From assembly GCA_009602725.1 (NCBI GenBank), contig WELB01000039.1, forward strand, positions 569,263 through 633,232: a DNA stretch of 63,970 nucleotides, given 5' to 3'. Position 1 is the stretch's first letter. Every line of letters begins with the position of its first letter. The notes under the pieces were generated by a model. The model was not told the DNA's origin and made no database searches. It saw only the letters and a list, made by a program, of their open reading frames with translations. Below, one piece after another: positions 19,576-31,654 of this stretch. This stretch comes from Spirogloea muscicola. Taxonomy: Eukaryota > Streptophyta > Zygnematophyceae > Spirogloeales > Spirogloeaceae. A program made the position numbers and the translations under genes.

Positions 19576-19647
19576 AGGAGAAAAGGGATTCGAACCCTTG
19601 ACCTTTGCTTTTGGAGACCATTGTTCTACCATTGGAACTTCTCTCCT
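19575..19647 (-). pseudogene. trnW: Degenerate mitochondrial tRNA-Trp (CCA) in the NUMT
   Basis: The reverse complement folds as a tRNA: acceptor AGGAGAG/TTCTCCT, D arm GTTC...GAAC, T arm AAGGG TTCGAAT CCCTT, and anticodon loop CTCCAAA with anticodon CCA. The anticodon stem (ATGGT/AGCAA) has two mispairs, so it is probably not functional. It is the right-hand end of the mitochondrial insertion; its acceptor end was duplicated by the LINE. Confidence 0.8.
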
Positions 19648-19649
19648 GC

Positions 19650-20470
19650 CCGCAAATAAAAGATCAAACAGCAGGGTGCAGTTTTCCGGCTTGCAACACG
19701 AAGACAGGCAATGCACATGGCATTTGCATTGTCTGCCAGATAGCTGTGCATGCAGTATAATGCCAGATGTGCCAGCCGCATGCTTAATCTTAAGCTGGAG
19801 CCTAACAGAGGGACCGCGAGGTGACCACAGCCTTTTGTACTTATGGTGAAGTAAGAGTCAGCATGCAAGCATGCAGCTGGTAGGTCTGCACAGGACTTGG
19901 CAACTGACAAATGGACACGTGGGCGAGCAGTGGGAGCTTAAGCTAATCCCAGCAATAGCCTCATGCCAACCCTTGACCCAGTGACCCCCAGTCAGCAGCT
20001 GGAGGTTAGACAAAGGAGGTTGGACAACGCAGCAGCAGGACTGTGGGTTTCCAGCTGCTCAGAGTCCAGTACTTTGCTGCGATGAATTTCAGAGAGCCTG
20101 CGTTTAGCAACAACACAGCAGTGAGTTGCACACTAGCAAAAGGGAGCACCATTACTGGAGCGACCGAGGGCCACAGCTGCGCGTGTACCAATGTGGAGGA
20201 AATGTGATCGATAGCTACTACGTCAAAAGGAAACGAATGGCTGTGGAGGCCAGCCCCAAGAGGTATGAACAAGTAGGTGCAAGCATACTTGCAACAAAAA
20301 GGTGGCGTCACGAAGAATACTCGGCGCGCCGCCTGCCTTGTACATGTCTCGACTTGTCAAGTGGCATAGGCTGCGTGAGATTGACCGTTGATAGCTCTTC
20401 CTGCCCACTTGGACACCTCGCGGCCCTGCGGGCCCCTCCCTCGCGCTATCGGGTGGATGCATGGGGGCCG
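19650..20470. other. Intergenic, no gene seen
   Basis: Only short frames without family features. It precedes the start of the coiled-coil gene and may contain its promoter. Confidence 0.3.
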
Positions 20471-20480
20471 CGACGTCGCC

Positions 20481-23400
20481 ATGGCGGCGGCAGCGTCAGC
20501 GGGCGCGACGCCGGCCCGCATGAGGCTTGACTTCGCGAGCGGGGCGGCTCGGCTTGGCGACGGTGTCCTGAGTGGCCGCGGGCCGCTGATTGAGCGCTTG
20601 CACCAATTTCCTCATGGCGCTTGCCCAGTCACGCCCGACGGCGACGGCTCCGCTCTGCACGGCGCAGCTGCCGGCTTGGCTGATGCTTGGACGCCTCCTG
20701 GTGGGTCTGCTCAATCAGACGCCATGCCTGGAGCAGAGCTGCCGAGAGCTTCTGATTGTCATGACTATGGAGGAGCCAAACGTCGAGGCGAGACAGATTG
20801 GATGTGGGAGGACGAGGCCGAAGACTGGGACGAGCCTGGCAATGGCAGAGGTTGCAGGAGAGCCGACGGTGCGCTTTCGCTTGTTGCCAGTAGCGACGAT
20901 GCTGCAGGAATGCAGGCGCCTGCAGGTGGTGATGAGTATCTTGAGCGTCTATCGCTGACGGACTACGAGGAGTACGACCTCCTGCTATCCTGCCGTGAGA
21001 CCGTTATTGGCATTCAGTTGGATAACGAAGCTCTGGCCCTCAAGCGGAGGTACAATATTTGCCTGCATCTACTCTTCCTTCACCTTTGTCAAGTGATTTT
21101 GTGTGGTATTGGTGATGATGGGGGCAGGCCCTGGTTACCTGCCAGCGTGAAGGTTCTGCAAGGTTCAACGTGCCCATTTGAACGGCAGGCGTTGCTGCTG
21201 ACTGGGAGGTTCATGGCACCAGGTTGCTGCAGTGGGAGTGGCCAAGGGGCTGCCTGGTGCCGGGAGTGAAGAGGTTCTGCCCCGACAGGGGGTGAGTCAA
21301 GCAGCTGAGCTGTTCCAAGCTTTGAGATTCTTGAGTGACAGTGCCGAATCCTGTCTAGCTTGTGTCGAATGCAGTCAAAGTGTCTCTACAAGCAGGTCAG
21401 AGCTCCTGGATTCGTCTCATAATAATAAGTGGATGACTATGCAGATGTATGTCTGAGCTGGATCTGCGGGACAAGCAGGAGGTGCGCACTGAGTATGCCA
21501 CCTGATATATGTCCTTAGTATCTTCTCTATGCACATAGTCAATATAGTAAGAGCTTCTCTATCTGCAATCAGCTTGTTGAGAGTCGCCTACTCTGTGGCT
21601 GGCAGCCTCTTGCACATCTCTTCCTCAGGGGATAAGGTACAGGTTGTCTGGTGATGCCTAGCATGCAAGCTGTAGAGTGCTTCCTAGCATGCAACCAACA
21701 CGCAAGGTGCTTCTGATTGGCAATGTAACAGGTTGACAAAGTGGCAGCGGTCATCCGCCAGTGTGTCATGAAGCTGCAGAATCAGAAAAGGGGTTGCGAG
21801 TCCCCTGACAATGGTGGTTCACCCCAATTTGCAGAGCCTGACCAACTAGTGGAGAACATACTTAGTAAAGGCATCCAGGAGCAGCAAGCTTGGTCAGAGC
21901 TCGGCCTTGGTCCAGAAAGCAGGTCGCAAAGAGAGACGCCAACACCACCCGCTCAGCTGCCCCATCCGCTTACGCAAGAAGTCAGGATTTCTTGCTGCTC
22001 TCCAGTCACTGGGGATAGTCCCCAGGAGAGGAAGTGGAAACAGTCGCACAGAAGCATCAACAGACGGGAGCTGCAAAGTCAGGAGGCATTCTGGATCGAG
22101 TGCGGCCTTCAGTTCAGAGAGATGGCAAGAAGTGCTGCTGGGCGGGAGAGCAAGGCATCCTGGCGCAATGAACAGGCACAGCGGCGGGCAGCAGACACCA
22201 TTGAGGAGGAACTTTCGGCTGTTGCAGACGGGCAGCGTGATGCTAATTATACTAGCCCAGCTCTAGAGAGAGCCCACAGAATACAGGAATTTGCAAATAT
22301 GGCATGCAGCAAGGCCAGCGCGGCTACCAAGGCTGCTGAAGAGGCAGCAGAGCTTGCCGATGTTGCTTGTGCTGCAGCATACAGAGCCTCAAAGGCTCTG
22401 ACGCGGTTGGGCAGCTTGTTGAGGAATTCCAAGCTGCAAAAACGACGAGGTCGTGTACAACAGAATCAGGTCACAGGAAGCGAATCTCCTCAAGCAAGGG
22501 AAGAACAAGAGTGTCAGTTGCTGGAGAGTACCCTTCGGCTCAGCAGTCAAGTAAATAAGTGGCTGTCCACAAGATGCACAAGTAGTGAAGGTTATGCAGA
22601 CACTGAGGCCAGATATGTTTCTGACAACAAGACTGGTCTCTGGGAGACAGCCTCTCAGGAGGTGTTGAAGGGTGACAAGCAGTATCTTGATCGTGTCAAC
22701 ATGCTGGAGATGGCGTATGCAGAATCCACCTCTGTGCATGAGATGGATCTTGACAACACATTATTAGCACCTCCACAAATCGCCTCCAGTGACGCAAGGG
22801 CAAGCCTGCTGGAGTCCTTCTCAGGAGCCAGGTATAGCAAGACCGAGAAGGAGCAGCAAGCAGTTGCAGATGAGGCTGCGCTGCTAGCTTTTCACCTTGT
22901 TGGCTATGCCCTGGAAAAGAAAGCAAGACAACTGGGGAAGCTCCTATCAGCACAAGTTTCTGCGTTTCTCTGCAGTCAAACGAGTGCAGCTCCTGCAGGT
23001 GAGGGGTCTGTTCAGCTGCTCTTCGACATCCACTGGTTGCCAATTCGAGTCAGCATAAAGCATCTCAACATAACCAGCAGCATCGTCACTCTCACTGTAT
23101 CTAGCAGGTCGTTGCATTGTTCAAGACTCCTTTCACCGTCTTGAAGTGGCATAGTTTTGCCGAATGCTTCACAATGCATCAAGCTCATTCTGAAGCAAGT
23201 GCTGAGGAAAGTTTTTGCTTTGCAGGCACCCTCCACGTAAGTGTTGATGACAGCCTACCAGACGATATGTTGATTCTTAGTCTCTTAAAGAACTTCCCAC
23301 GAATATCGAAGAGGTGAGCAAAGGGCTGAGTGCTACTAATAGGGTGGCACGAACAATCGTCTCAGAGAGTGCAAGAGCTTGCATCCACAACAAGAAATCA

Positions 23401-23620
23401 GCTCGTCCACATCCCCAGTGTCTGCAGATTCATTGTGCACATCTTGTTGCAGGTGGATAGCACTTACTTGCTTGCCTATGTCTTGTGCTGCAGCAGAGCT
23501 CTACAAGCTATCCGTGAGATTGTTGTCAAGGATGTGGCGCTCAGCTAAGCTTGACAATGTGGGTACACAGTCTGCGGGAAACTCTTGGTCCTGGTCTGCT
23601 TCAGGTCATCATTGGTAGAG
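20481..23620 (+). CDS. Large coiled-coil/acidic hypothetical protein, multi-exon
   Basis: Not recognised. First exon from MAAAASAGATPARMRLDFAS (20481), with an acidic patch (WEDEAEDWDEPGNG) and EYLERLSLTDYEEYDLLLSC; it runs to about 21050. A long later exon (about 21735-23000) carries a Glu/Gln-rich helical region, including ERAHRIQEFANMACSKASAA followed by an alanine-rich heptad stretch (AAEEAAELADVACAAAYRAS). It ends near a GCAG^GTGAGG donor at about 23000. Further small exons probably lie at 23180-23600. At least one linking exon around 21440 (MSELDLRDKQE) is likely. The protein should form a long coiled coil. No domain, cellular site or pathway can be assigned. Boundaries are approximate. 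Confidence 0.55.
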
Positions 23621-24362
23621 TATGTTGCAAAAGGCGTACTTTCAGAATGCCCAAAGAGAGAAAACGCGGCCACATTAACCGGAATGCACAAGGCCCATAA
23701 AACTCGAGCCTAGCCAGGAATGTTATCAATGATGAGTATGCCAGCTCTCACATTGGACACGTGACAGGAGCCTTTTATCATCCCTACATTGGAGCACTGT
23801 TGACATGCCTGGTGGGGCCCCAGATAGTGAACAAGTGCTTGGTGCTTTGATACCTGACCTAGTGTAGAGCGTTACAAACCACAGCACAACCACATAGGAA
23901 TCATGCTTAGAACTCCGCTCAAGAGATCAAATTGAAAATTTCCACTGAAATTCATTATACATTTGTGCAGTCTAAGTCTGACCAGCACATTGCTATCAGA
24001 CTTACTGCCACTAGTATAAGTTGGCATTGGTGGAGGCAATAAAAATTTCCAACTTCTACCATGGGCTTCACATAGGTTGCGAAGTCGAACAAGGTGCAGC
24101 CCAACATGGCATATGACAATTCACATGTATGCTCAAGGTGTCAATTACTTGCAGTCATCATTGCTCTAAGCAACAAAAAGCAAGCATCATTGCTCCAAGC
24201 AGGTGATACTTTGCCCACCACATGGTCTTCTGGTGCCAATTGGGATGGTATGTTGGAGGGACGCCACTAATTTCTCCTACTGGACTTACTAAGTTGTGAA
24301 AGGCAGCCTGCAGGCCCTGCAACGCTGAAGTCTGCCATCAACAGGACAGCGTGACTTGCAAC
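23621..24362. other. Intergenic between convergent genes, no gene seen
   Basis: AT-rich, no frame longer than a few dozen codons. It separates the 3' ends of the coiled-coil gene and the cyclophilin gene. Confidence 0.4.
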
Positions 24363-26021
24363 TTACACGGGCAATTCTCCAGACTTGGAGATGATGACTT
24401 TTATATATGGCCGATTGAAGCCCCTCTCTGCAACTATTGCCCGTGTGTCACCTATCAGCTTAGCAACCCTACAACACGCACAAGTGCAACCATGTTTGAA
24501 ATAAGAAGGCAAATCAGTGTAACCTGTGAAGTATGAAACAAACAATCTCTTATGACAACGTAACCTCTAAAAAGTGACAAGCCTCGTAATTGCAGCTCTA
24601 TGACAGCACCTCACTTCACATCTATAGTTGTAGATGCACCAACGTTGAAGAGAGAGGTGGTGTATTTCAACTTACTGGAAATATGGGCTGCTGCTGTTGT
24701 CTCTGACTGCTGGGACAGCGGCAATCTTCAGGACAACATCGAGCCCCTCAAGGACCATGCCCACAACCTCGTTGGTCAGGTCCAGCTCGGGCGCATCTGC
24801 GAGTGCAATGGCAAACTCGGTTCCATTGGGCTCGGGCCGTGTCCCCTCATCCACGTACGACAGCCCACCGTCGCGGGCGACCAGCTTCTGCTTGGGCGGC
24901 GGCTTGGAGAGGTCTTTGACCAGGATGGAGACCGACCCGCGAACATGCTTTAGCCTGCCGCTCATTTGCCTGCCAAGCAGTGCGGGCTGCTGTCAGGAGC
25001 CAACACCAGGTCCTCAGCCAGAGGCCGGAGTCCGCAAGCAGGTGGCAGTGCGCTGGTTGCGTTGCACACAGTATGGGCGCTGGGTGGTCACTTGTCCTGG
25101 GAGTCCATCTCCATGGCCAGCTCTCGCGCGGAGTCACCGCCCGTGAAGCTGGCGGCGTCAGCCAGGCCGCCGGTGAGGCTGAAGTTCCGAAGGCCCGCAT
25201 TGGCGACGTAGACCGGGCCGACCTTGTAGAACTCCTTGCGCCGGTAGCTCACACCTCGCTGCAACGGCGGACAGTGCTGTGGGTTAGAGCGTACGCCTGA
25301 TCAGCGCGAATTCATTCGACAGTGCGAGCGCCGAGCCCGTCGTGGGCGCCCACGACGGCCATGCCGAGCGGCACCGCACCCAGCATTCCGACCTGGCCAG
25401 CCGCGATGTCGGCGAACCGGTTGGCCCCGACGGGCGCCACGCCGCCGAACAGGCCGACCACGACGCGTCCCGCGGGCTCGCGGTCGATGGCCACATCCAG
25501 GTACACCTTCCTTGTCACCGCCGGGCCCCCGGCGGCCGCCGGCGGCGCGGCAGCGGGGCTGCCCGCTGCCGCCGCGCAAGCCGCCTCCAGGATCNNNNNN
25601 NNNNNNNNNNNNNNNNNNNNNNNNNNNNNNNNNNNNNNNNNNNNNNNNNNNNNNNNNNNNNNNNNNNNNNNNNNNNNNNNNNNNNNNNNNNNNNNNNNNN
25701 NNNNNNNNNNNNNNNNNNNNNNNNNNNNNNNNNNNNNNNNNNNNNNNNNNNNNNNNNNNNNNNNNNNNNNNNNNNNNNNNNNNNNNNNNNNNNNNNNNNN
25801 NNNNNNNNNNNNNNNNNNNNNNNNNNNNNNNNNNNNNNNNNNNNNNNNNNNNNNNNNNNNNNNNNNNNNNNNNNNNNNNNNNNNNNNNNNNNNNNNNNCC
25901 GCCACGGCCGCCGCCGCCGCCGCCGCCGCCGTTGCGCGGCGCCGCAGAGTGGCGCCGCGGCGGCGCCAACCGGGCCTTCTCCCCCTGAGCCCCCGCCACG
26001 CTGAGCTGGGGGCCGCCTCAC
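24363..26021 (-). CDS. Cyclophilin-type peptidyl-prolyl cis-trans isomerase, plastid CYP26-2-like (partial, gap inside)
   Basis: Catalyses proline isomerisation in protein folding; the best match by eye is the plant chloroplast CYP26-2 group. Resolved exons: one ending at 25393 (KVYLDVAIDREPAGRVVVGL, then VAPVGANRFADIAAGQ), 25092-25258 (RGVSYRRKEFYKVGPVYV, GLADAASFTGGDSARELAM), 24676-24954 (GSVSILVKDLSKPPPKQKLV, PNGTEFAIALADAPELDL, NSSSPYFQ) and 24363-24468 (VAKLIGDTRAIVAERGFNRP to a stop). Splice phases agree at each junction. The N-terminus runs into a 304-base N gap; the first exon, expected to encode a plastid transit peptide, probably starts near 26000 in a GCC-rich stretch. As in other members of this plastid group, standard cyclophilin catalytic residues are not obvious, so activity is uncertain. 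Confidence 0.85.
25595..25898. other. Assembly gap (304 N)
   Basis: Run of N inside the 5' part of the cyclophilin gene, bordered on the right by (CCG)n, which probably stopped sequencing. Confidence 1.
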
Positions 26022-26281
26022 GCGCTCACAGGAGCAGCCTCGCCCTCACCACAATGCCTCGCGCAGCCGGGTGAGGCTGCCGCTCTCCGGCGCGCCGCCT
26101 TGACGTCCATGCAGCGCCGTCGCTGTCTCCTCGTGCGCGAGGAGGGCCACCGAGCACCCCGGGAGCACTTTCCTCACTCATAGCTACTTGAGCTCTCCAC
26201 GAGCAGCAGATCTGGTGTCAGCGAGCAGCCTCAAGTAGCTGGACAGGGCTGAGACGAACGGATGTGAACGAGGTCGCAGTC

Positions 26282-29200
26282 ATGATGATCCAGCGGAAGG
26301 TTGTCGCGGCAGCTGCGTTGTTGCTCGCTCAGCGGTGGTACTTGGTCCACGCTATCGTCATCGCAAAGAGCGACATCACCGAGTGCGTGGTGCAAGGCCC
26401 ATATGGAGCAGGGAACTCGAGGCAGGGAATCAGTCCAGCGCCGGCACCTGCCCCCTCACATAGGCCGACGAAAAAGTCCAGTCCTGCTTCTTTGATGGCG
26501 GCCATGGACTGCCAGAAGAAGGTGGTTATCAGCTTTACCGTCTCCAATGGCCAGGTATGTTGCAGAAAAAATATCGTCGAGGGAAGAGTCCTCATGCAGC
26601 GATATCCGTGAATTTCATTGTGGACATTCTTGGAGGTTTCCTTGAGAATATAAGCAGCGGGAAAATGTCACCCGAGCTGCTTCTAATACGCTGAAAAGCA
26701 TCACCCATGATGCTGGTGAGCACCTGCGATGCATGCGCTGCCTGGATGCACAAGCTTCAGCCAATTATGCAACATAGCCGCACTGAGGACTTTTGGTCGT
26801 TGACAGACGGAAGCAGCCCAAGCCTTGGAGGCCGTTGTCTCTTCCGTCCAAGATGGAAATGGGACCTCGCACAAGCTGGCAGAACCCCTTATGATCACCA
26901 TAACGAAGTCTCCAGTGTACGCAGTGTACCCTCTTACTTACATTCAGGTGGGTAAGCAGTTGCTCGGGCACAAGGAAGAAATACTTTCCAAGCAAGCTCC
27001 CTTGCTTCAGCAGCCATAAGCCGCTTCGCTTGAGCATACCTTCAATCGGATAAGATTACTCTGCTATTACTCAAGGCAGACATACTCACTGAAGTCGAAC
27101 AATGTAGCAGGCAAACCATGTTCTGAAATATGTACAGTTGAAAGAAGCTAAGTGACCTCTGCCTTGAGCAGACATGGCTGCTCCGCAGCACTTTGTGCGT
27201 GCTTCATTGATGTGCTTGTGAAAGTGTACGCCCTGGTCTGACCACGGTCTCCCTGCAACTCTTCTCTGGCAGTCCTTCAATGGCAAGCCATATGAGGAGG
27301 TGGTATTAACAAAGCATTGCGATGATGGTGACTCAGCCAGCAAGCCCACCTGTGGGTGGTTCCTCAATCCAGATGGTTCTCAAATCTATGCTAGCCAGGT
27401 GAGTGTATTGATCGTTCCTTTTCCGTAGTGAGAAGAATGTGATTGTAAAAGAGGCTCAGTTACTCCACTGCAGATTTCAGTAATTCTGACCACAGGTCTG
27501 CGATTCAGTAGGAGTTTTGCAGATAAATTTTGGTAGTGGTAATAACAGCTGACATAAAGCGTGGCATGACATTTGGAGTGCATGCGTTTCTTCAGCACTA
27601 CTGTCTTTGACCTGTCCTTGGAAGTCAAACTTTTCAGGGCTTTTGCTGTAAATGTGGGGCCGTTAGTTCATTCGACCAGTCCATCTTGGGCACCAGTGGT
27701 GGCAGTTACCGAGCACACTTGGACTGTAGTCTTTGGAGCCAAGGTGCCTTGTCTTACATCTCCTAAGATTGTTTCAAACACACGAAAGCCTCTTCTTAAG
27801 TAGCTGTGCACATGGTAAAGCGGATAGCAGAGCGGCGGTGTTGATCAAGTAAGAATAGACTATGCTTAGCGAGTAGTCAGGCCATTGTCAATTTTGTCGA
27901 ATGTGTGACATGAACGCAATTTTGTAGATTTGTATGTTCTGCAGGTCTTTTCTTAGGTGGGATCCCAGCTAGTGCCCACTGCCTTTGCTTCTCTGGCACC
28001 TGGTAAGAGAGCAAGATGCCAGCGAAGTCCAGATGTGGCACTTGCTCGATTGGTGCTAAGTCGTTTGCTGAGATATGAGTACAGTAATCGGTGCGTCACA
28101 GCTGCGTGTGCAGTTTCTCAAGCTGCTTCAAGCACATGAAGAGCTCCAAACACAAGTACAGGTCATGCTCATGTACAGGAGCCTGTGACACCTGTCCTTA
28201 TCTTAAGACGTACTATCTATTAAACAGCAGTATGCCGATTGCCTCGAAGGTATCCGACTTATGAAATTGGCCCTGCTACACTGGAGTTCCAACTACAAAT
28301 CACAACAGCAAAGGTTGAGGAAGAAAGGAAATCAGCAGTATGTTCCTACAAACTTTCCCTGGTGTGATGTTGTGTCTTTTGGTCGAGAGCTGGGCATATC
28401 AGGGTTTAGGTTTAGGGGGTAAGGGTTAGGGTTTAGGATTTAGGTTTGTGTGATCCCTAGATCCGTATCCTGGTGCTAGTTACACATATTGCCAGTCGGC
28501 CGGGCATTTCAAAATCAGTTGTCTTTCTCATTTTATGTCCTCCAAGGAGGTGCTGACACTGAGTGCGAGCTCACCAGTGGCCCTGAATAAGGACCGCACA
28601 ATTAGCGCAACTCTTATCGGGGACTTCATCACCTACACGCAGCTTCCTGTCCTCGCATCATACTACCTCTCAGTCCCTCAGGTGAGGTGGCGCATGATAC
28701 ATGAGCATGCAGCGCTTGCAACTGCTTGCAAGACCTGTTCAAGCAGATGCTCACATTTACATCACATTGCAGTATCTCATAGTTGGACAGAGAATACTGG
28801 CAAAGCTAAGTCATCATGGCCCCCACACTGTAGTACATTGATCTGAGACATCTTACCACACTGCCGCTACACAGATGGTGGGCGTCAGGCCTAGCAACCT
28901 GATAACAAGTGTGACGGGGTGGTTGCTTCTCGACAAGTCTGTCTATACTCTTGATGGTTCTGAATGTAACAAAGTCGGGAGCAGCTTTGCTGCCTTCCGT
29001 TATGAAGCGTCTCGATGTCAGAAGCAGGTTGGGAGCTGCCTGGCTAATCAGCTGGCGGACTACGCTAAGGCAAGTATAACAACCTGCCCCGGCAAGCCCT
29101 GGAGGTTTGTGGCCACCTTAATGGCTCTACATCATTGCCTGTTACTTGACGTTGGCTCTGCAGGCTGATGCCGATAGGGTAAGCCGGGGAGATACTCCAT

Positions 29201-31654
29201 TGTATGCCCTTACAGCCATGGGAGCAGTGTCACCATACATTGCTGTAAGTGGGCTGGTCCACCACCATTTAGGCTTGACGTACCCAGAAGCTTGTGTACA
29301 ACCTTCTGGGCCACTAACTGTCAATCCTGCCGTGCAAATCAAGCGGTGGCTTTGTCAGGGCCTCCTGATCAGCAGGATCTGCCCTCACCGTGTTGTGATT
29401 TCCATTTGTGTACCAGGGTGATGGTAACCTCAGCATAGCAATAGTAGTGGATCAAATACTGAACTCCCTAGTCACTTTGGAACTCAACGCTGATAACATC
29501 ACTTACCTTGTCAACAAGTACGCAAAGAAAGCAGTTCTAGACCATCAATGTGCTGTTATGCCTCCTCCATTTTGTAATGCAGAGGCTGCGACACAGCGTC
29601 TGTTGACTGACACAGCTGATAAAGCTGATGTTATTTCACAGCCTGTTTATGACTTGCTAGTTCTGGTCACCTGGGCTTGGCTGCAGATCTCCCGGTCACA
29701 TAATCAATGCAACGCTCCCAGATTTTGAGGCAATCTCTAGCTCCGGGAAGATGGTCGTCCTTGTTCGCAATACAGGAGGCATTGTGGCTGACTACATCGT
29801 CTCTGTACGTCTTACTCGCTGATGGCACCCTCATGCTAGAATAGTTATAACCACTACCATGCAATACATCTATGCCTGTCTAGCCACATGTCTTAAGCTA
29901 CACCCGATTATACCTATACTTTTCTAGCTACATCTAATTTCACTGCTGGGTCATCAGATTCTGATTAAGCTGCAACATATGTATCCCAAGTGACCAGCCC
30001 CACCATCTAAGGCAGCAGAGTTGATAAGATGCTGTCCACGTTTTTGCACCTAAACCAGGGTGGTTGTATTTTACAGATTCAAAATTGCTCTGAAGGGATT
30101 GCTCCAGTTGTTGTGAGCAACACCAACTAACTCGACGGCTTGAAGCGGTTCTGCAGATCTGCCTGTAGAAAGGCAGGTTCATGAAGATTTTGTGCACGGC
30201 AACATTGGTGTCGCCTGCGAGGCACTCAACACCGATCTTCCTGACTTGTTCTATATTGTTGTGCTTCTCATGTTCAAGGCACAAGAGATTTCAGTTTTGC
30301 CACAAACGACCAAGACTCTCTTATTTGATATGAAGACTCAGGATGGAAGGGAGGCTGTGCGCCAATGCCTTGGTGAATGCCAAGCAAGCACTGCAAACTG
30401 CACCGCTTGATCACCATGAGTGCTTGCTGGGTCATACAGTATAAGAAGTAGGATATAAGTCCAACCTCACCAATCCAGCCAACAGCCTCACCGGTGTCCT
30501 GCCAAGTTAGTGCACACAAGGCATGCAGCAGCAGTGCACACCACTTTCTACAAGATGTGGTGCTCACCAATGATTATGTCATGAAGTCCAAGAGACGAGG
30601 CTGCTGAAGGCTACTTCATAACCTCTAAGACCTGTGTTGTACAGTCGAACTCTATGACTCCACCAACCTCCTCATTGACACGCACAACATCACATTCCAT
30701 ACAAATGCAACAGTGGACATGCGTGGCAGCCAGGTCTCAATCCATTCACAATATCCCCGTGCTTTGCCAAGCAGTGCTGTGGTATGATTGGGTTGCTGCT
30801 TTGTCATTACAGTGACAGCCTGCCCAGCTGTGAGTAGGGGGGACAATCGGATGGAACCCGACTGCACAACACCACCTCATTCTCCATCCACAAGTCATCC
30901 TGCCAGTGAGTATCAGGGTTTTGCCAGACCATCTTGAATGTTCCCCGCTGCATGCTGACTGTGGCGTATCTCACATGCTGGAGAGGCTGTTACTTAGAGC
31001 AAGATCTATGCTGAGGTCAGACGCTGCCTTGCCAACATCTGTCTCTCCTAATTGCTGAAAGCTTTTTGCAGCAATTGCCCTCTCATTTTCAATGTGGCCT
31101 GCCTGGTGGCCAACCACTGCTGGGTTAGCGTGGGCAAGCTGGTCGGGAGCTTGCTGGGTGGTCTTGCAGTCGGAGCTTCAGGTGAGATACAGTATGGATC
31201 CCACATGAGATCCTTGTGAAGTAACACCAGGCTGATAAGTTGGGAGACAAAGTTTAGGGTTCCGTCTCACTCCGCCAAAACGACTTTATGATGATGATTA
31301 TGGACACTATCAAGGCTCCTAGTGCGCTGAGAGACACCAATCAGGCTCCTCCTCCATGTGACAAGCTCGGCCCTCTTCGCTGGCTAGACCAGGAATGCAT
31401 GCCGGCAGTCTCCACCAGAGTGGCAAATGGCCAAATCCATAACACATCAGCGTTTGTGTGCAGTAATTCTGGCGTTTCGTCTGCTGCACAATGCTGGACT
31501 GCTTGGTCCGGTCGTTTCGGCGGCCACAGGTTGTGGCCTGTTCAACCGAGCGCGGGTGGCACGCAAGGTAAAGGCTGCAGACAAAAGGTCCAGCGAAGCA
31601 ACTGCTGCAGACCAGTCCGCCATCTTAGCAGGGAAGACATCAGCGCAGATGTAA
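26282..31654 (+). CDS. HAP2: HAP2/GCS1 gamete membrane fusion protein
   Basis: Single-pass protein that drives plasma-membrane fusion of gametes. Eleven exons join in phase: 26282-26554, 26807-26947, 27273-27398, 27638-27743, 27957-28002, 28250-28337, 28547-28681, 28875-29069, 29164-29244, 29417-29517 and 29687-29804. In order: signal peptide, CQKKVVISFTVSNGQ, ITKSPVYAVYPLTYIQ, PTCGWFLNPDGSQIYASQ, GFCCKCG, ASAHCLCFSG, SATLIGDFITY, TLDGSECNKVGSSFAAFR, LPDFEAISSSGKMVVLVR. These are the conserved cysteine-rich HAP2 blocks, including the DGSECNKVG region of the HAP2-GCS1 domain. Further exons at 30060-31200 hold NCSEGIAPVV, ISVLPQTTKTLLFDMKTQ, HNITFHTNATVDMRGSQ and CPLIFNVACLVANHCW. A last frame ending at 31654 has a hydrophobic segment. 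Exon 8 uses a GC donor. The 3' exon boundaries are approximate. Confidence 0.93.
28401..28447 (+). repeat. Interstitial telomere-like repeat (TTTAGGG type)
   Basis: AGGGTTTAGGTTTAGGGGG followed by TAAGGGTTAGGGTTTAGG and one more degenerate unit: about six to seven imperfect TTTAGGG units. It lies in HAP2 intron 6, between the exons ending at 28337 and starting at 28547. Confidence 0.85.

Noticed and set aside
19575-19647. Functional tRNA-Trp gene
   Set aside because: Two mispairs in the anticodon stem and a position in a decayed mitochondrial insertion make function unlikely.
24351-24536. Small plus-strand gene
   Set aside because: It lies opposite the cyclophilin last exon, whose minus-strand sequence is clearly conserved.
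28535-29728. Several short independent genes
   Set aside because: They are successive HAP2 exons that join in phase.
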